Source: Novosphingobium percolationis (GTDB taxonomy: Bacteria; Pseudomonadota; Alphaproteobacteria; Sphingomonadales; Sphingomonadaceae). Taken from it: DNA of 64,000 bases. Shown piece by piece: positions 7,763 through 16,961 of this stretch. The translations under genes and the position numbers were made by a program. Positions within the stretch are counted from its first letter, which is position 1; every line of letters begins with the position of its first letter. Under the pieces are notes generated by a model. The model saw nothing but the letters and a program-made list of their open reading frames with translations. It was not told the DNA's origin and ran no database searches. Where the stretch lies: NCBI RefSeq assembly GCF_020179425.1, contig NZ_JAILYM010000004.1:248001-312000 (forward strand), read 5' to 3'.

Positions 7763-9907
7763 ATGCGGGTAAAACAGGTTTCGGCAATCGCGATTTCTGC
7801 GGTCGCGCTGACGATCGCGGCCTGCCAGATGGGCAGCGGCGATCCGGCCAAGGCGGGTGCGGCCATGTCGGGCGTGACCGACACGATGATCGCGCAAGGC
7901 AGCGACAACGAATGGCTGAGCTATGGCCGCGACTATGGCGAGCAGCGCTTCTCGCCACTGACGGCGGTCAATGACCAGAACGTGGGCCAGCTGGGCCTCG
8001 CCTGGTTCGCCGATCTCGACACCGCGCGCGGGCAGGAAGCCACCCCGCTGATGCACGACGGGGTGATCTACGTCTCCACCGCCTGGTCGATGGTCAAGGC
8101 TTATGACGCCACCACCGGCGCGCTCAAGTGGGCCTATGATCCCAAGGTGCCGCGCGAAACCGTCGTCCGCGCCTGCTGCGATGCGGTAAACCGTGGCGTC
8201 GCGATCTATGGCGACAAGATCTACGTCGGCACGCTCGACGGCCGCCTCGTTGCGCTCGATGCCAAGAGCGGCAAGGAAGTCTTCGCCAAGGTCGTCGTGC
8301 CCGACCAGCAGAACTATACCATCACCGGCGCTCCGCGCGTGGTGAAGGGCCGCATCGTGATCGGCGCGGGCGGCGGCGAATACCGCGCGCGCGGCTATAT
8401 CGCCGCCTATGATCCCAACACCGGGGCAGAAGTCTGGCGCTTCAACACCGTGCCCGGCAACCCCAAGGACGGCTTCGACAAGGAAGGCCTGAACAAGGCC
8501 GCGATGGAAGCCGCCGCCAAGACCTGGGGCGGCGACTGGTGGACACTGGGCGGTGGCGGCACCGTGTGGGATTCGATTACCTACGATCCGTCGACCAACC
8601 TCGTGCTGTTCGGCACCGGCAATGCCGAGCCGTGGAACCCGGCCGCTTCGGGCCGCGATGGCGATGCGCTCTACACCTCCTCGATCGTCGCGGTGAACGC
8701 CGACACCGGCCAGTACGCCTGGCATTACCAGGAAACGCCCGAAGACCGCTGGGACTTCGATTCCGACGCGCAGATCACGATCGCCGACCTGACCATCGAC
8801 GGTCAGAAGCGCCATGTCGCGATCCACGCGCCCAAAAACGGCCATGTCTACGTGATCGACGTCAAGACCGGCCAGTTCCTTTCGGCCACGCCGTGGGTGC
8901 CGGTCAACTGGACGACCGGCATCGATCCCAAGACCGGCAAGGCCACCATCGCCCCCGAAGCGCGCTATGAAAAGACCGGCAAGGCCTTCGTCGGCCTGCC
9001 CGGCGCGATCGGCGCGCATTCGTGGCACGCGCAGAGCTTCAACCCCAAGACCGGCCTGCTCTACATCCCCACCAACATCGCGGCGCAAGGCTACGTCGCG
9101 GCCAAGGACTGGAAGCCCAGCGCGATCGGCTACCAGTTCGCCATCGACCCGTCCAAGACCACGCTTCCGGCAGAAGGCCGCGCCGCGGCCAAGGCAGCGA
9201 CCACCGGCGCGCTCGTCGCGTGGGACGTGGTCAACAAGAAGGAAGCGTGGCGCGTGCCGATGCCGTCGCCGTGGAACGGCGGCGTGCTCTCCACTGCGGG
9301 CAACCTGGTGTTCCAGGGCAACGCGCAAGGGCAATTCGCCGCCTACAGCGCGGACAAGGGTCAGAAGCTGTGGTCCTTCGCCACGCAGAGCGGCGTGATC
9401 GCGCCGCCGATGACCTATGCCATCAATGGCGAGCAGTATGTCGCCGTGCTCGTGGGCTGGGGCGGCGTGTGGGATCTTTCGGCGGGCATCCTTGCCCACA
9501 GTGGCGGAGCCTACAAGAACATCAGCCGCCTGATGGTCTTCAAGCTGGGCGGCAAGGCGCAGCTTCCCGCCGCGCCCAAGGCCGACAACCAGGCCGTGCT
9601 CGATCCGCCGCCCTTCACCGGCACGGCAGACCAGGTGGCACGCGGCGGCGCGCTCTATGGCCGCTATTGCACCGTCTGCCACGGTGACGCGGCCATCGCG
9701 GGCGGTCTCGTGCCCGACTTGCGCCATTCGGGCGCACTCGGATCGGACGAAGCCATCCGCTCGATCGTCATCGACGGCGTGCTGCACCAGAACGGCATGG
9801 TCTCGTTCAAGTCGGCACTGAAGCCGGAAGACGCCGAGGACCTGCGCCAGTTCCTGATCAAGCGCGCCAACGACGACAAGGCGCTGGAAGACAAGAAGGG
9901 CGGCTGA
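7763..9907 (+). CDS. PQQ- and haem c-dependent alcohol dehydrogenase (quinohemoprotein), lipoprotein
   Basis: A 714-aa periplasmic dehydrogenase. The start at 7763 follows GGAGAGG and gives a signal peptide ending in the lipobox LTIAAC, so the protein is predicted to be lipid-anchored. The PQQ eight-bladed propeller carries the vicinal disulfide RACCDAVNRG and several Trp-docking repeats. A C-terminal cytochrome c domain has the haem motif YCTVCHG near residue 634. It oxidises alcohols and passes electrons via haem c to the respiratory chain. The substrate cannot be read from the sequence. It probably forms an operon with the SDR gene. Confidence 0.95.
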   Translation: MRVKQVSAIAISAVALTIAACQMGSGDPAKAGAAMSGVTDTMIAQGSDNEWLSYGRDYGEQRFSPLTAVNDQNVGQLGLAWFADLDTARGQEATPLMHDGVIYVSTAWSMVKAYDATTGALKWAYDPKVPRETVVRACCDAVNRGVAIYGDKIYVGTLDGRLVALDAKSGKEVFAKVVVPDQQNYTITGAPRVVKGRIVIGAGGGEYRARGYIAAYDPNTGAEVWRFNTVPGNPKDGFDKEGLNKAAMEAAAKTWGGDWWTLGGGGTVWDSITYDPSTNLVLFGTGNAEPWNPAASGRDGDALYTSSIVAVNADTGQYAWHYQETPEDRWDFDSDAQITIADLTIDGQKRHVAIHAPKNGHVYVIDVKTGQFLSATPWVPVNWTTGIDPKTGKATIAPEARYEKTGKAFVGLPGAIGAHSWHAQSFNPKTGLLYIPTNIAAQGYVAAKDWKPSAIGYQFAIDPSKTTLPAEGRAAAKAATTGALVAWDVVNKKEAWRVPMPSPWNGGVLSTAGNLVFQGNAQGQFAAYSADKGQKLWSFATQSGVIAPPMTYAINGEQYVAVLVGWGGVWDLSAGILAHSGGAYKNISRLMVFKLGGKAQLPAAPKADNQAVLDPPPFTGTADQVARGGALYGRYCTVCHGDAAIAGGLVPDLRHSGALGSDEAIRSIVIDGVLHQNGMVSFKSALKPEDAEDLRQFLIKRANDDKALEDKKGG

Positions 9908-9950
9908 TCCCGTCTTGCTAACGGCGGTCGTGGCGGGCAACCTGCCCGGC

Positions 9951-10424
9951 ATGACCGCCGATCCGCGCGCCGATCCTGAATCCATCCGGGCCTTCCATCG
10001 CCTCGGCCCCGACACCACCACCTCGGGCCGGATCGAGGCGCACGATATCGACCGTCTCGCCGCGATCGGCATCGCCCACGTGGTCAATCTCGCGCTGGCC
10101 GATCATCCCGAGGCGCTGCCCGACGAAGCAGCCCGCTGCGCTGCCGCCGGGATCACCTATACCCACATCCCCGTGCCGTTCGATGCGCCAGACGAGACGC
10201 ACTACGCCGCCTTTGCGCAAGCGCTGGAACAGGGCCCGGCCCCGGTCCACGTCCACTGCATCATGAACTGGCGCGTCTCGGCCTTCTTCTATCGCCGGAA
10301 CATCGAACAGGGCATGGCCGAAGCGGACGCGCGCGCGCTGATGGAGCGGCACTGGACGCCCGAATCCAGCACCAACCCCCACGCCCCGGCGTGGGCGGCG
10401 TTTATTGCGCGTCCCAGAAGTTGA
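9951..10424 (+). CDS. Cys-dependent phosphatase-like (DUF442/DSP-type) protein
   Basis: A 158-aa protein with a dual-specificity-phosphatase-like fold signature: VVNLALADHPE..., an IPVPFDAP strand-loop, and the P-loop-like motif VHVHCIMNWRVS. The spacing is Cys-x4-Arg rather than the canonical Cys-x5-Arg, as in the beta-lactamase-hydrolase-like group. The ATG at 9951 is chosen; a TTG at 9915 is possible. It overlaps the convergent VOC gene by 23 bp. Confidence 0.7.
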   Translation: MTADPRADPESIRAFHRLGPDTTTSGRIEAHDIDRLAAIGIAHVVNLALADHPEALPDEAARCAAAGITYTHIPVPFDAPDETHYAAFAQALEQGPAPVHVHCIMNWRVSAFFYRRNIEQGMAEADARALMERHWTPESSTNPHAPAWAAFIARPRS

Positions 10425-10815
10425 GTTCGAGCAGCACGCCATCGGGATCGAGCGTGAACACTTGCGTCAGCCCGATCGAATCGATGCGGTTGCGCTGGCG
10501 ATCGCGGCCCATCTCGGCCAGCCGCGCCAGCACCACCTCGGGCTCGCTGCAATTGAGCGCGACATGGTGGATCGCCCCGGTCTCTGCGCCGGAAATCGCC
10601 GCGCGATCATAGGCGCGCGGGCAATCGACCGAGTTCAGGTGCAGGATCGGATGGCCGCGCCGATCGTGCATCCACTGGATCTGGTGCGGCGCCGAAGGTG
10701 GCGGCCCGTCGCGCCGCTCCAGCCCCAGCAACGCGGCATAGAAGCGCGCGCTCGCGTCGAGATCGGCGCAGATGATGTTGACGTGATCGAGCGCGTTGAC
10801 CTGCATGGTCGGCAT
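10402..10815 (-). CDS. VOC (glyoxalase/dioxygenase-fold) family protein
   Basis: A 137-aa vicinal-oxygen-chelate protein: LDHVNIICADLDASARFYAAL at the start, IHHVALNCSEPEVV in the middle and a terminal DPDGVLLELNFWD. The histidines at the start of each half (DHV, HHV) and the late Glu are the usual metal ligands. Function could be lyase, dioxygenase or isomerase; not determinable here. Confidence 0.85.
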   Translation of the reverse strand: MPTMQVNALDHVNIICADLDASARFYAALLGLERRDGPPPSAPHQIQWMHDRRGHPILHLNSVDCPRAYDRAAISGAETGAIHHVALNCSEPEVVLARLAEMGRDRQRNRIDSIGLTQVFTLDPDGVLLELNFWDAQ

Positions 10816-10983
10816 CCTGTTGTTGCTTTGTCCGCAAGGTAGGCTGCGAAATCAGGTTCACAACGGCGAAAAAAGGCAGGCTGGCCCCGGGTCAGCGGAA
10901 GTACCGAAGGCGCTGATTAACCACGAAAACCGCTGCATTTGCTGTACGCCGGATGAACGGACCCGTCTTCGGTTTGTCAGTTG

Positions 10984-10995
10984 CGGTAATTACCG
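10984..10995. promoter_or_regulatory. Palindrome CGGTAATTACCG upstream of RTX gene
   Basis: A perfect 12-bp palindrome ending 56 bp before the start of the RTX gene. The core GGTAATTACC is also found 46-55 bp before the start of the 1506-aa RTX gene in the island (43805-43816). Confidence 0.5.
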
Positions 10996-11051
10996 ATTCC
11001 CCATGCGGCACGGCGGAGGCCCGGCGCGCCGACCATGCGAAGGGGACCGCC

Positions 11052-12638
11052 ATGCAACAGATTCTCAAGTTCGACCTGACCGTCGATCCGATCGCCATGT
11101 ACGAAGTCGATGGCACCACGCTGGAACTGCAGGTACTCCGCCCGAACCAGCGGCTGAGCTATGACGCGGCGACGCAGACCGTCACGCTGACCACCACCGA
11201 GCAGAGCTTCGTCAAGGTCCGCGCCTTCGTGCAGACCGCCGATGCCAATGACGATGCCTCCTTCTACAACCGTGGCGCAGTCACTTTCACCACGCTCGAT
11301 GGCAAGGTGATCAACGATCCCACCAGCGAAGCGGGCGAAGACGGCGTGCCCGCCGACCAGGACGGCGACGGTTCGAACGACGACGTGGTACGCGGCGACA
11401 ATGGCAAGAACACGCTGCACGGCGGCGCGGGCGACGATCACCTTTCGGGCAATGCCGGGGCCGACACGCTCCACGGCGATGCGGGCAACGACGACCTGTT
11501 CGGCGGCGCGGGCAAGGATGTGCTCGACGGCGGTTCGGGCGACGACGTGCTGGTGGGCGATGGCGGTGACGACGTGCTAGACGGCGGCACCGGGGCCGAC
11601 ATCCTCGACGGCAACGACGGGGCCGACAAGATGTACGGCGGTGATGGCGCCGACGACCTCACCGGCGGCGCTGGCGGCGACCTGCTCGATGGCGGCGCCG
11701 ACAACGATCATCTGACGGGCGGTGCGGGCGCAGACCGCCTGTTCGGCCAGGCGGGCGACGATGTGCTGGCGGGCGGGCTCGACGGCGACGGCTTGCGTGG
11801 CGGCCTCGGCAATGACGACCTGTCGGGCGAACTGGGCAACGACAGCCTCTATGGCGAAGACGGCAACGACAATCTCAAGGGCGGCGATGGCGACGATTCG
11901 CTCAATGGCGGCGCCGGGGCCGACACGCTCCACGGCAATGCCGGGCGCGACATGATCGCGGGCGGAGACGGCAATGACCTTCTGTACGGCGATGCCGGCG
12001 ACGACAAGCTGGGCGGCGGCGATGGCGACGACCTGTTCGTTGCGGGCGAGGATGCGGGCAACGACGCGTTCAACGGTGGCAGCGGCATCGACACGGTCGA
12101 TTATTCCGCCGCCGATGCAGCCATGAAGATCGACCTGATCACCGGCCTTGCCATGGCTACGTCGGGCGACTCGGGCACCGGCGTCGACAAGATCGCGGGC
12201 ATCGAGACGGTCATCGGCAGCGCCTTCGCCGACGTGATCACGGCGGGCAAGGGCGCGCAGAAGCTGGTCGGCGGCGATGGCGACGACACGCTGATCGGCG
12301 GCGCAGGCGCGGACCTGCTGACCGGCGGCGCGGGCAACGACACCTTCGTCTATGGCGCGCTTTCGGACTCGCAGGGCGCGAAGGCCGACACGATCAGCGA
12401 CTTTGCGGCGGCCGACCGCATCGACCTGTCGGCGATCGACGCGGTCAAGGGGATGCCGGGCGACCAGGCTTTCACCTTCTCGGCCACGGCGCCGGTCGAT
12501 GGCAACGCGGCGGGCGTGGTGTGGTTCAACGCTGCGAACCACACGCTCTACGCCAGCATCAACGCCAATGCCGCGCCCGAACTGGCGATCGTGCTGGCAG
12601 GCGTCGACAGCGTAAGCGCCGCCGACCTCGTGCTGTAA
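11052..12638 (+). CDS. RTX calcium-binding secreted protein
   Basis: A 528-aa protein with no N-terminal signal peptide. Residues 1-110 form a unique N-terminal domain. Residues ~115-345 are an almost continuous block of GGxGxDxLx nonapeptides (e.g. GGAGDDHLSGNAGADTL), which bind Ca2+ and form a parallel beta-roll. A second short block near residue 415 precedes a serralysin-type C-terminal domain (ISDFAAADRIDLSAID) with the hydrophobic end ADLVL expected of a type I secretion signal. The start at 11052 fits the domain; an upstream ATG at 10953 would overlap the palindrome. No TolC/HlyBD-type exporter genes lie in the window. Confidence 0.92.
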   Translation: MQQILKFDLTVDPIAMYEVDGTTLELQVLRPNQRLSYDAATQTVTLTTTEQSFVKVRAFVQTADANDDASFYNRGAVTFTTLDGKVINDPTSEAGEDGVPADQDGDGSNDDVVRGDNGKNTLHGGAGDDHLSGNAGADTLHGDAGNDDLFGGAGKDVLDGGSGDDVLVGDGGDDVLDGGTGADILDGNDGADKMYGGDGADDLTGGAGGDLLDGGADNDHLTGGAGADRLFGQAGDDVLAGGLDGDGLRGGLGNDDLSGELGNDSLYGEDGNDNLKGGDGDDSLNGGAGADTLHGNAGRDMIAGGDGNDLLYGDAGDDKLGGGDGDDLFVAGEDAGNDAFNGGSGIDTVDYSAADAAMKIDLITGLAMATSGDSGTGVDKIAGIETVIGSAFADVITAGKGAQKLVGGDGDDTLIGGAGADLLTGGAGNDTFVYGALSDSQGAKADTISDFAAADRIDLSAIDAVKGMPGDQAFTFSATAPVDGNAAGVVWFNAANHTLYASINANAAPELAIVLAGVDSVSAADLVL

Positions 12639-12647
12639 AGCGGGACC

Positions 12648-12677
12648 GGCCCGGCGCGCCACGGGGCGCGCCGGGCC
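12648..12677. terminator. Bidirectional hairpin terminator
   Basis: Perfect 13-bp stem GGCCCGGCGCGCC / GGCGCGCCGGGCC with a 4-nt loop, followed by TTT on the plus strand. It separates the convergent RTX gene and thiolase operon. Confidence 0.75.
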
Positions 12678-12692
12678 TTTCCGCTGGCGGGA

Positions 12693-13868
12693 TCAGAAGA
12701 TCTCGAACAGCCCCGCCGCGCCCATGCCGCCGCCAACGCACATCGTGACGACCGCATACTTGGCGCCCCGGCGCTTGCCTTCGACCAGCGCGTGCGCGGT
12801 GCAGCGCGCGCCCGTCATGCCATAGGGGTGGCCGATCGAGATCGAGCCGCCGTTGACGTTGAGCAGGTCGTTGGGGATGCCCAGCTTGTCGCGGCAGTAG
12901 AGCACCTGCACAGCGAAAGCCTCGTTCAGTTCCCACAGGCCGATGTCGCCCACGGTCAGGCCGAAGCGGCCCAGCAGCTTGGGGATCGCATAGACCGGGC
13001 CGATGCCCATCTCGTCGGGCTCGGTGCCCGCCACCGCCATGCCCACATAGCGGCCCAGCGGGGTCAACCCCTTGCTGGCGGCGAGCGCCGCTTCCATCAC
13101 CACCACCGCGGCCGAACCATCGGACAGCTGGCTGGCGTTGCCCGCCGTGACGATGCCGCCCTCGATCACGGGCTTGAGGCTCTGCAGCCCTTCGAGCGTG
13201 GTTTCGGGCCGGTTGCCCTCGTCCTTCTTCAGCATGATCTCCTTCATCGAGATCTCGCCCGTCGCCTTGTCCTGAACGCCCATCGTGGCGGTCACTTCGA
13301 CGATTTCGTCATCGAACTTGCCCGCCGCCTGCGCGGCGGCGGTGCGCTGCTGCGATTGCAGGGCATATTCGTCGCACGCTTCGCGGCTGATGCCATAGCG
13401 CTGGCCGACGATCTCGGCGGTCTGCAGCATCGGCATGTAGATCGCCTGATGCATCGCCTTCAACGAAGGATCGGGCTGCACCCGCATCTCCTTGGTCTGG
13501 ACGAGGCTGATCGAATCCTGTCCGCCCGCCGCGACCACGTCCATGCGGTCAATCACCACCTGCTTGCTGGCGGTGGCGATCGACATCAGGCCCGACGAGC
13601 ACTGGCGGTCCATGCTCATGCCCGACGTGGTGATGGGAAGCCCGGCGCGCAGCGCGACCTGCCGCGCGATGTTGCCCGCCTGCGTGCCCTGCTGGAGCGC
13701 GGCGCCCCACAGCACGTCGTCCACTTCGGCAGGGTCGATCCCCGCGCGCGCAACGGCGGCCTGAAGCGACAGCGCGCCGAGCGTGGCGCCCGGCGTTGCG
13801 TTGAACGCGCCCTTGTAGGCCCGACCGATGGGGGTCCGGGCGACGGAAACGATGACGGCATCACGCAT
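12693..13868 (-). CDS. Acetyl-CoA acyltransferase (thiolase)
   Basis: A 391-aa thiolase. The acyl-accepting cysteine is in [10 protein letters not shown] (about residue 90), with the His motif [10 protein letters not shown] and the second Cys in [14 protein letters not shown]. It cleaves 3-ketoacyl-CoA with CoA. It is the last gene of a minus-strand operon that also encodes an acyl-CoA ligase and a 3-hydroxyacyl-CoA dehydrogenase, so a degradative (beta-oxidation) role is more likely than a biosynthetic one. Confidence 0.95.
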   Translation of the reverse strand: MRDAVIVSVARTPIGRAYKGAFNATPGATLGALSLQAAVARAGIDPAEVDDVLWGAALQQGTQAGNIARQVALRAGLPITTSGMSMDRQCSSGLMSIATASKQVVIDRMDVVAAGGQDSISLVQTKEMRVQPDPSLKAMHQAIYMPMLQTAEIVGQRYGISREACDEYALQSQQRTAAAQAAGKFDDEIVEVTATMGVQDKATGEISMKEIMLKKDEGNRPETTLEGLQSLKPVIEGGIVTAGNASQLSDGSAAVVVMEAALAASKGLTPLGRYVGMAVAGTEPDEMGIGPVYAIPKLLGRFGLTVGDIGLWELNEAFAVQVLYCRDKLGIPNDLLNVNGGSISIGHPYGMTGARCTAHALVEGKRRGAKYAVVTMCVGGGMGAAGLFEIF

Positions 13869-13917
13869 TGGTTTTCTCCTTCAAGGCTTTCCGGGGAGGT
13901 TGAGCGAACGGGTGAAT

Positions 13918-15498
13918 TCAGGCCTTTTCGTAGCCTTGCGGCGCGATCGGGTTGCCGCCGAAGCGGTCGCGCAATTCGCGCTTGAGCACTTTGCCGATCG
14001 GGCTGCGCGGCAGCTCGTCGACCACTTCGATCGCGGAAATGCGCTGCGTCTTGCCCAGCTTGCGGTTGGCTTCGGCAAGGATCGCCTGCGGGTCAGCGCT
14101 CTTGTCGGCCAGCACCACCACGCCCAGCGGGGTTTCACCCCAGGCATCGCTGGGCACGCCGACCACGGCGGCTTCGCGCACCTCTGGCTGGCGAGTCAGT
14201 TCGGCTTCGAGGTCGCTTGGGTAGATGTTGAACCCGCCCGAAATGATCATGTCCTTGGCGCGGTCCATCAGGATCAGGAAGCCATCCTCGTCGAACTTGC
14301 CGACATCGCCGTGGCGGATGTAGCGGCGGCCCTCCTTGTCGTGCCACTCGACCTCGCGGGTCTTGTCGTCCTTGCCGTGGTAGCCGTTCATCATGATGGG
14401 GGAGTGGCCGACGATCTCGCCCACTTCGCCCTGCGGCAGTTCGTTGCCGTCCTCGTCGATGATCTTCATGATGTGCCCCGGACTGGGCTGGCCGACGGTG
14501 TGCAGCTTGTCGGGGTTGGCATGGGCGATCAGCACCGAGGTCGCGCCGCCTTCGGTCATGCCATAGCCATCGGTCAGGCCACCCGGCCAGCGCTTGAGCA
14601 CGTCGGCCTTGAGCCAGGCCGGGAACGGCGCGCTGGTCGAGGACTTGAGCCGGTACGACGACAGGTCGAAGCTGTCGAAATCGGGCACGTCCATGATGCG
14701 GCGGTACTGCACCGGCACCAGCATGGCGTGCGTCACGCGCTCGCGCTCGGACAGCGCGAGGAAGCCGCGTGCGTCGAACTTCTTCATCAGCACGACCTTC
14801 CCGCCCGCAGTCAGCGTGGGCAGGAAGCTGACCAGCGTGGTGTTCGAATAGAGCGGGGTCGAACAGATCACGCAGGTTGCATCGTCATAGCCGCCGACGA
14901 TCGTGCGCCGCGCGTATTCGTGGCGCATCTTGTGGCTCTGCACGATGCCCTTGGGCGCGCCGGTGGTGCCCGAGGAATAGATGATGTTGAACGGATCGCC
15001 GGGCGCGGGCAGGCGTTCTTCCGGCCTGGCGCCGTCCTCCGCCATCCAGTCGGCGAAGGGCACGCCGTGGTCGCCCGCACCGAGCGCGATGCGCTTGACG
15101 CCTTCAGGGAACGGAAGCCCCGCCAGCTTTCCCGCGATCTCGGCATCGAGGAACAGCACGCGGCTGCCGCTGTCGATCAGCATGGCGAGGATCGTCTCGG
15201 CGGTCGCGGTCGAGGTGAGCGGGGCGGCAACCGCGCCTGCCCGGATCGCACCGAGGAAGGCGAAGCCGGTGGCGACCGAGTTCATCGCCGCGATGGCAAC
15301 CGGCTCGTCCTTCTCCACCCCTTCGCGCTGGAGCGCGGCGGCGACGCGGTCGATCGTGGCGTCGAGATCCTGCCAGCTGACCTGGGCGTGTTCATCCGCC
15401 AGCGCCACGGCCTCGCCCCGCCGCGCGGCGTGTTCGCGCAGGATCGTGGTCAGCGGCATGAACTCGGCTTCCGCGATCTCTTCGATGGTCAGGGCCAT
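13918..15498 (-). CDS. Acyl-CoA synthetase / AMP-dependent ligase
   Basis: A 526-aa adenylate-forming enzyme. The phosphate loop is YSSGTTGAPKG, then YGMTEGG, the hinge region HGDVGKFDEDGFL and the C-terminal catalytic lysine in PIGKVLKRELR. It activates a carboxylic acid to its acyl-CoA using ATP. It lies 49 bp upstream of the thiolase in the same operon. The acid (fatty, aromatic or terpenoid) is not identifiable. Confidence 0.95.
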   Translation of the reverse strand: MALTIEEIAEAEFMPLTTILREHAARRGEAVALADEHAQVSWQDLDATIDRVAAALQREGVEKDEPVAIAAMNSVATGFAFLGAIRAGAVAAPLTSTATAETILAMLIDSGSRVLFLDAEIAGKLAGLPFPEGVKRIALGAGDHGVPFADWMAEDGARPEERLPAPGDPFNIIYSSGTTGAPKGIVQSHKMRHEYARRTIVGGYDDATCVICSTPLYSNTTLVSFLPTLTAGGKVVLMKKFDARGFLALSERERVTHAMLVPVQYRRIMDVPDFDSFDLSSYRLKSSTSAPFPAWLKADVLKRWPGGLTDGYGMTEGGATSVLIAHANPDKLHTVGQPSPGHIMKIIDEDGNELPQGEVGEIVGHSPIMMNGYHGKDDKTREVEWHDKEGRRYIRHGDVGKFDEDGFLILMDRAKDMIISGGFNIYPSDLEAELTRQPEVREAAVVGVPSDAWGETPLGVVVLADKSADPQAILAEANRKLGKTQRISAIEVVDELPRSPIGKVLKRELRDRFGGNPIAPQGYEKA

Positions 15499-15542
15499 GA
15501 ACCTCTCCGTTGTTTCTCGTTCTTGTCGTCGTGCAAGGCCCG

Positions 15543-15629
15543 GCCCACCCCCAGCCCCTCCCGCTGGCGGGAGGGGAGCAAGTCCGCCGTTTCCCCCCCT
15601 CCCGCCAGCGGGAGGGGTCGGGGGTGGGC
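15543..15629. repeat. Twin-palindrome intergenic repeat (REP-like), copy 1
   Basis: Two facing GC palindromes, CCCCTCCCGCTGGCGGGAGG-type and CCCTCCCGCCAGCGGGAGGG-type, bounded by an outer inverted repeat GCCCACCCC / GGGGTGGGC. The same architecture recurs at 50931-51025. It lies between two operon genes on the minus strand. Confidence 0.7.
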
Positions 15630-15645
15630 AGCGCCAAGCGCCACC

Positions 15646-16902
15646 TCAGTTGAACGTCTCTCCAGCTGCGGCCTTCTTCGCCAGCAGCGGTGCAACGGGA
15701 AGCCCGTGCTTTTCCAGCCCCGCAACCACCGTCTTCAGCCCGATATGGTCGGCCCAGAACATCGGCCCGCCGGTCCACGCGGGCCAGCCATAACCGTTGA
15801 GCCACACGGTATCGATGTCGCTCGCCCGTTGCGAGATGCCTTCCTCGAGGATCAGCGCGCCTTCGCTGACCATGGGATAAAGCAGGCGCTCGACGATCTC
15901 CTGCTTGTCGATCACGCGCTGCACTTTGCCTTCCTTCTTCGCGAAGTCGGCGATGATCGCCTTCACTTCGTCGGACGGGGTGCGTTGGCGGTTGTCGTCG
16001 TAATCGTAGAAGCCCTTCCTGGTCTTCTGCCCCCAGCGGCCCACAGCGCAGAGCGCATCGCGCAAGCTCTCGATTCGGTTCGGATCGCGGTGCCAGCCGA
16101 TGTCCACGCCCGCGAGGTCGGCCATCTGCCACGGTCCCATCGGGAAGCCGAAATCGAGCAGCGCCTCGTCCACGTCCCAGTAGTTCGCGCCTTCCATGAT
16201 CAGCGCGTGCGCCTGCGCCTGCCGGGGCGACAGCATCCGGTTGCCGATGAAGCCGTGGCACACGCCCGAGACGACCGGCACCTTGCCGATCTTCACCGAC
16301 AGCGCCATCACCGTGGCGAGTTGCGCCTTGCCGGTCTTGGCCCCGCGCACGACTTCCAGCAGCTTCATCACGTTGGCGGGCGAGAAGAAGTGCATCCCCA
16401 GCACCGAGTCCGGGCGGCTGGTGGCGGCGGCGATTTCGTTGACATCGAGGTAGCTGGTGTTGCTGGCAAGGATCGCGCCGGGCTTGGCGATCTTGTCGAT
16501 GCGGCCGAACACCTCCTTCTTGACGTCCATGTTCTCATAGACGGCTTCGATGATCAGATCGGCCTCGGCCAGCGCGCCGAAATCGAGCGTCGGGTTGAGA
16601 CGGCCCATCGCCGCCTCGGCCAGCGCGGCGTCCATCTTGCCGCGCTTGACGGTGTTCTCGTAGTTGCGCGCCATCGTGGCGACGCCGCGGTCGAGCGCTT
16701 CCTGCGTCATTTCCACGATCGTCACCGGGATCCCGGCGGTCAGGAAGTTCATGGTGATGCCGCCGCCCATGGTGCCGGCGCCGATCACGCCCACGCGGCC
16801 CACCGGCAACAACTGTGTATCGGCGGGAATGTCGTCGATGGTGGCCGCAGCGATGCGGGCGGCGTCGATGTGCTCCTTGGCACCGGGAATGGGGTCGGAC
16901 AT
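15646..16902 (-). CDS. 3-hydroxyacyl-CoA dehydrogenase
   Basis: A 418-aa NAD-dependent dehydrogenase. The Rossmann motif [11 protein letters not shown] lies at about residues 32-42, and the catalytic His region reads [16 protein letters not shown]. It carries two C-terminal helical domains and lacks the crotonase half found in FadB fusions. It oxidises 3-hydroxyacyl-CoA to 3-ketoacyl-CoA, the substrate of the operon's thiolase. The start at 16902 (MSDPIPG) is preferred over a longer frame. No enoyl-CoA hydratase gene is in this operon. Confidence 0.95.
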   Translation of the reverse strand: MSDPIPGAKEHIDAARIAAATIDDIPADTQLLPVGRVGVIGAGTMGGGITMNFLTAGIPVTIVEMTQEALDRGVATMARNYENTVKRGKMDAALAEAAMGRLNPTLDFGALAEADLIIEAVYENMDVKKEVFGRIDKIAKPGAILASNTSYLDVNEIAAATSRPDSVLGMHFFSPANVMKLLEVVRGAKTGKAQLATVMALSVKIGKVPVVSGVCHGFIGNRMLSPRQAQAHALIMEGANYWDVDEALLDFGFPMGPWQMADLAGVDIGWHRDPNRIESLRDALCAVGRWGQKTRKGFYDYDDNRQRTPSDEVKAIIADFAKKEGKVQRVIDKQEIVERLLYPMVSEGALILEEGISQRASDIDTVWLNGYGWPAWTGGPMFWADHIGLKTVVAGLEKHGLPVAPLLAKKAAAGETFN

Positions 16903-16961
16903 CGGTATCTGGCTCCTGCTGGCTGAGGGATGCTTTCGGAGGGGAGGCAAGAAAGGACAGG

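Noticed and set aside
7634..10087. 817-aa minus-strand frame
   Set aside because: Shadow of the PQQ alcohol dehydrogenase, which has haem and PQQ motifs on the plus strand.
11400..12330. Tandem repeats suggesting a CRISPR or microsatellite
   Set aside because: These are the codons of RTX nonapeptide repeats in an open frame.
13828..16926. 1032-aa open frame on the plus strand
   Set aside because: It lies antisense to the thiolase, ligase and dehydrogenase genes, which have clear motifs; its composition (Ala/Arg/His-rich) is that of a GC-driven shadow.
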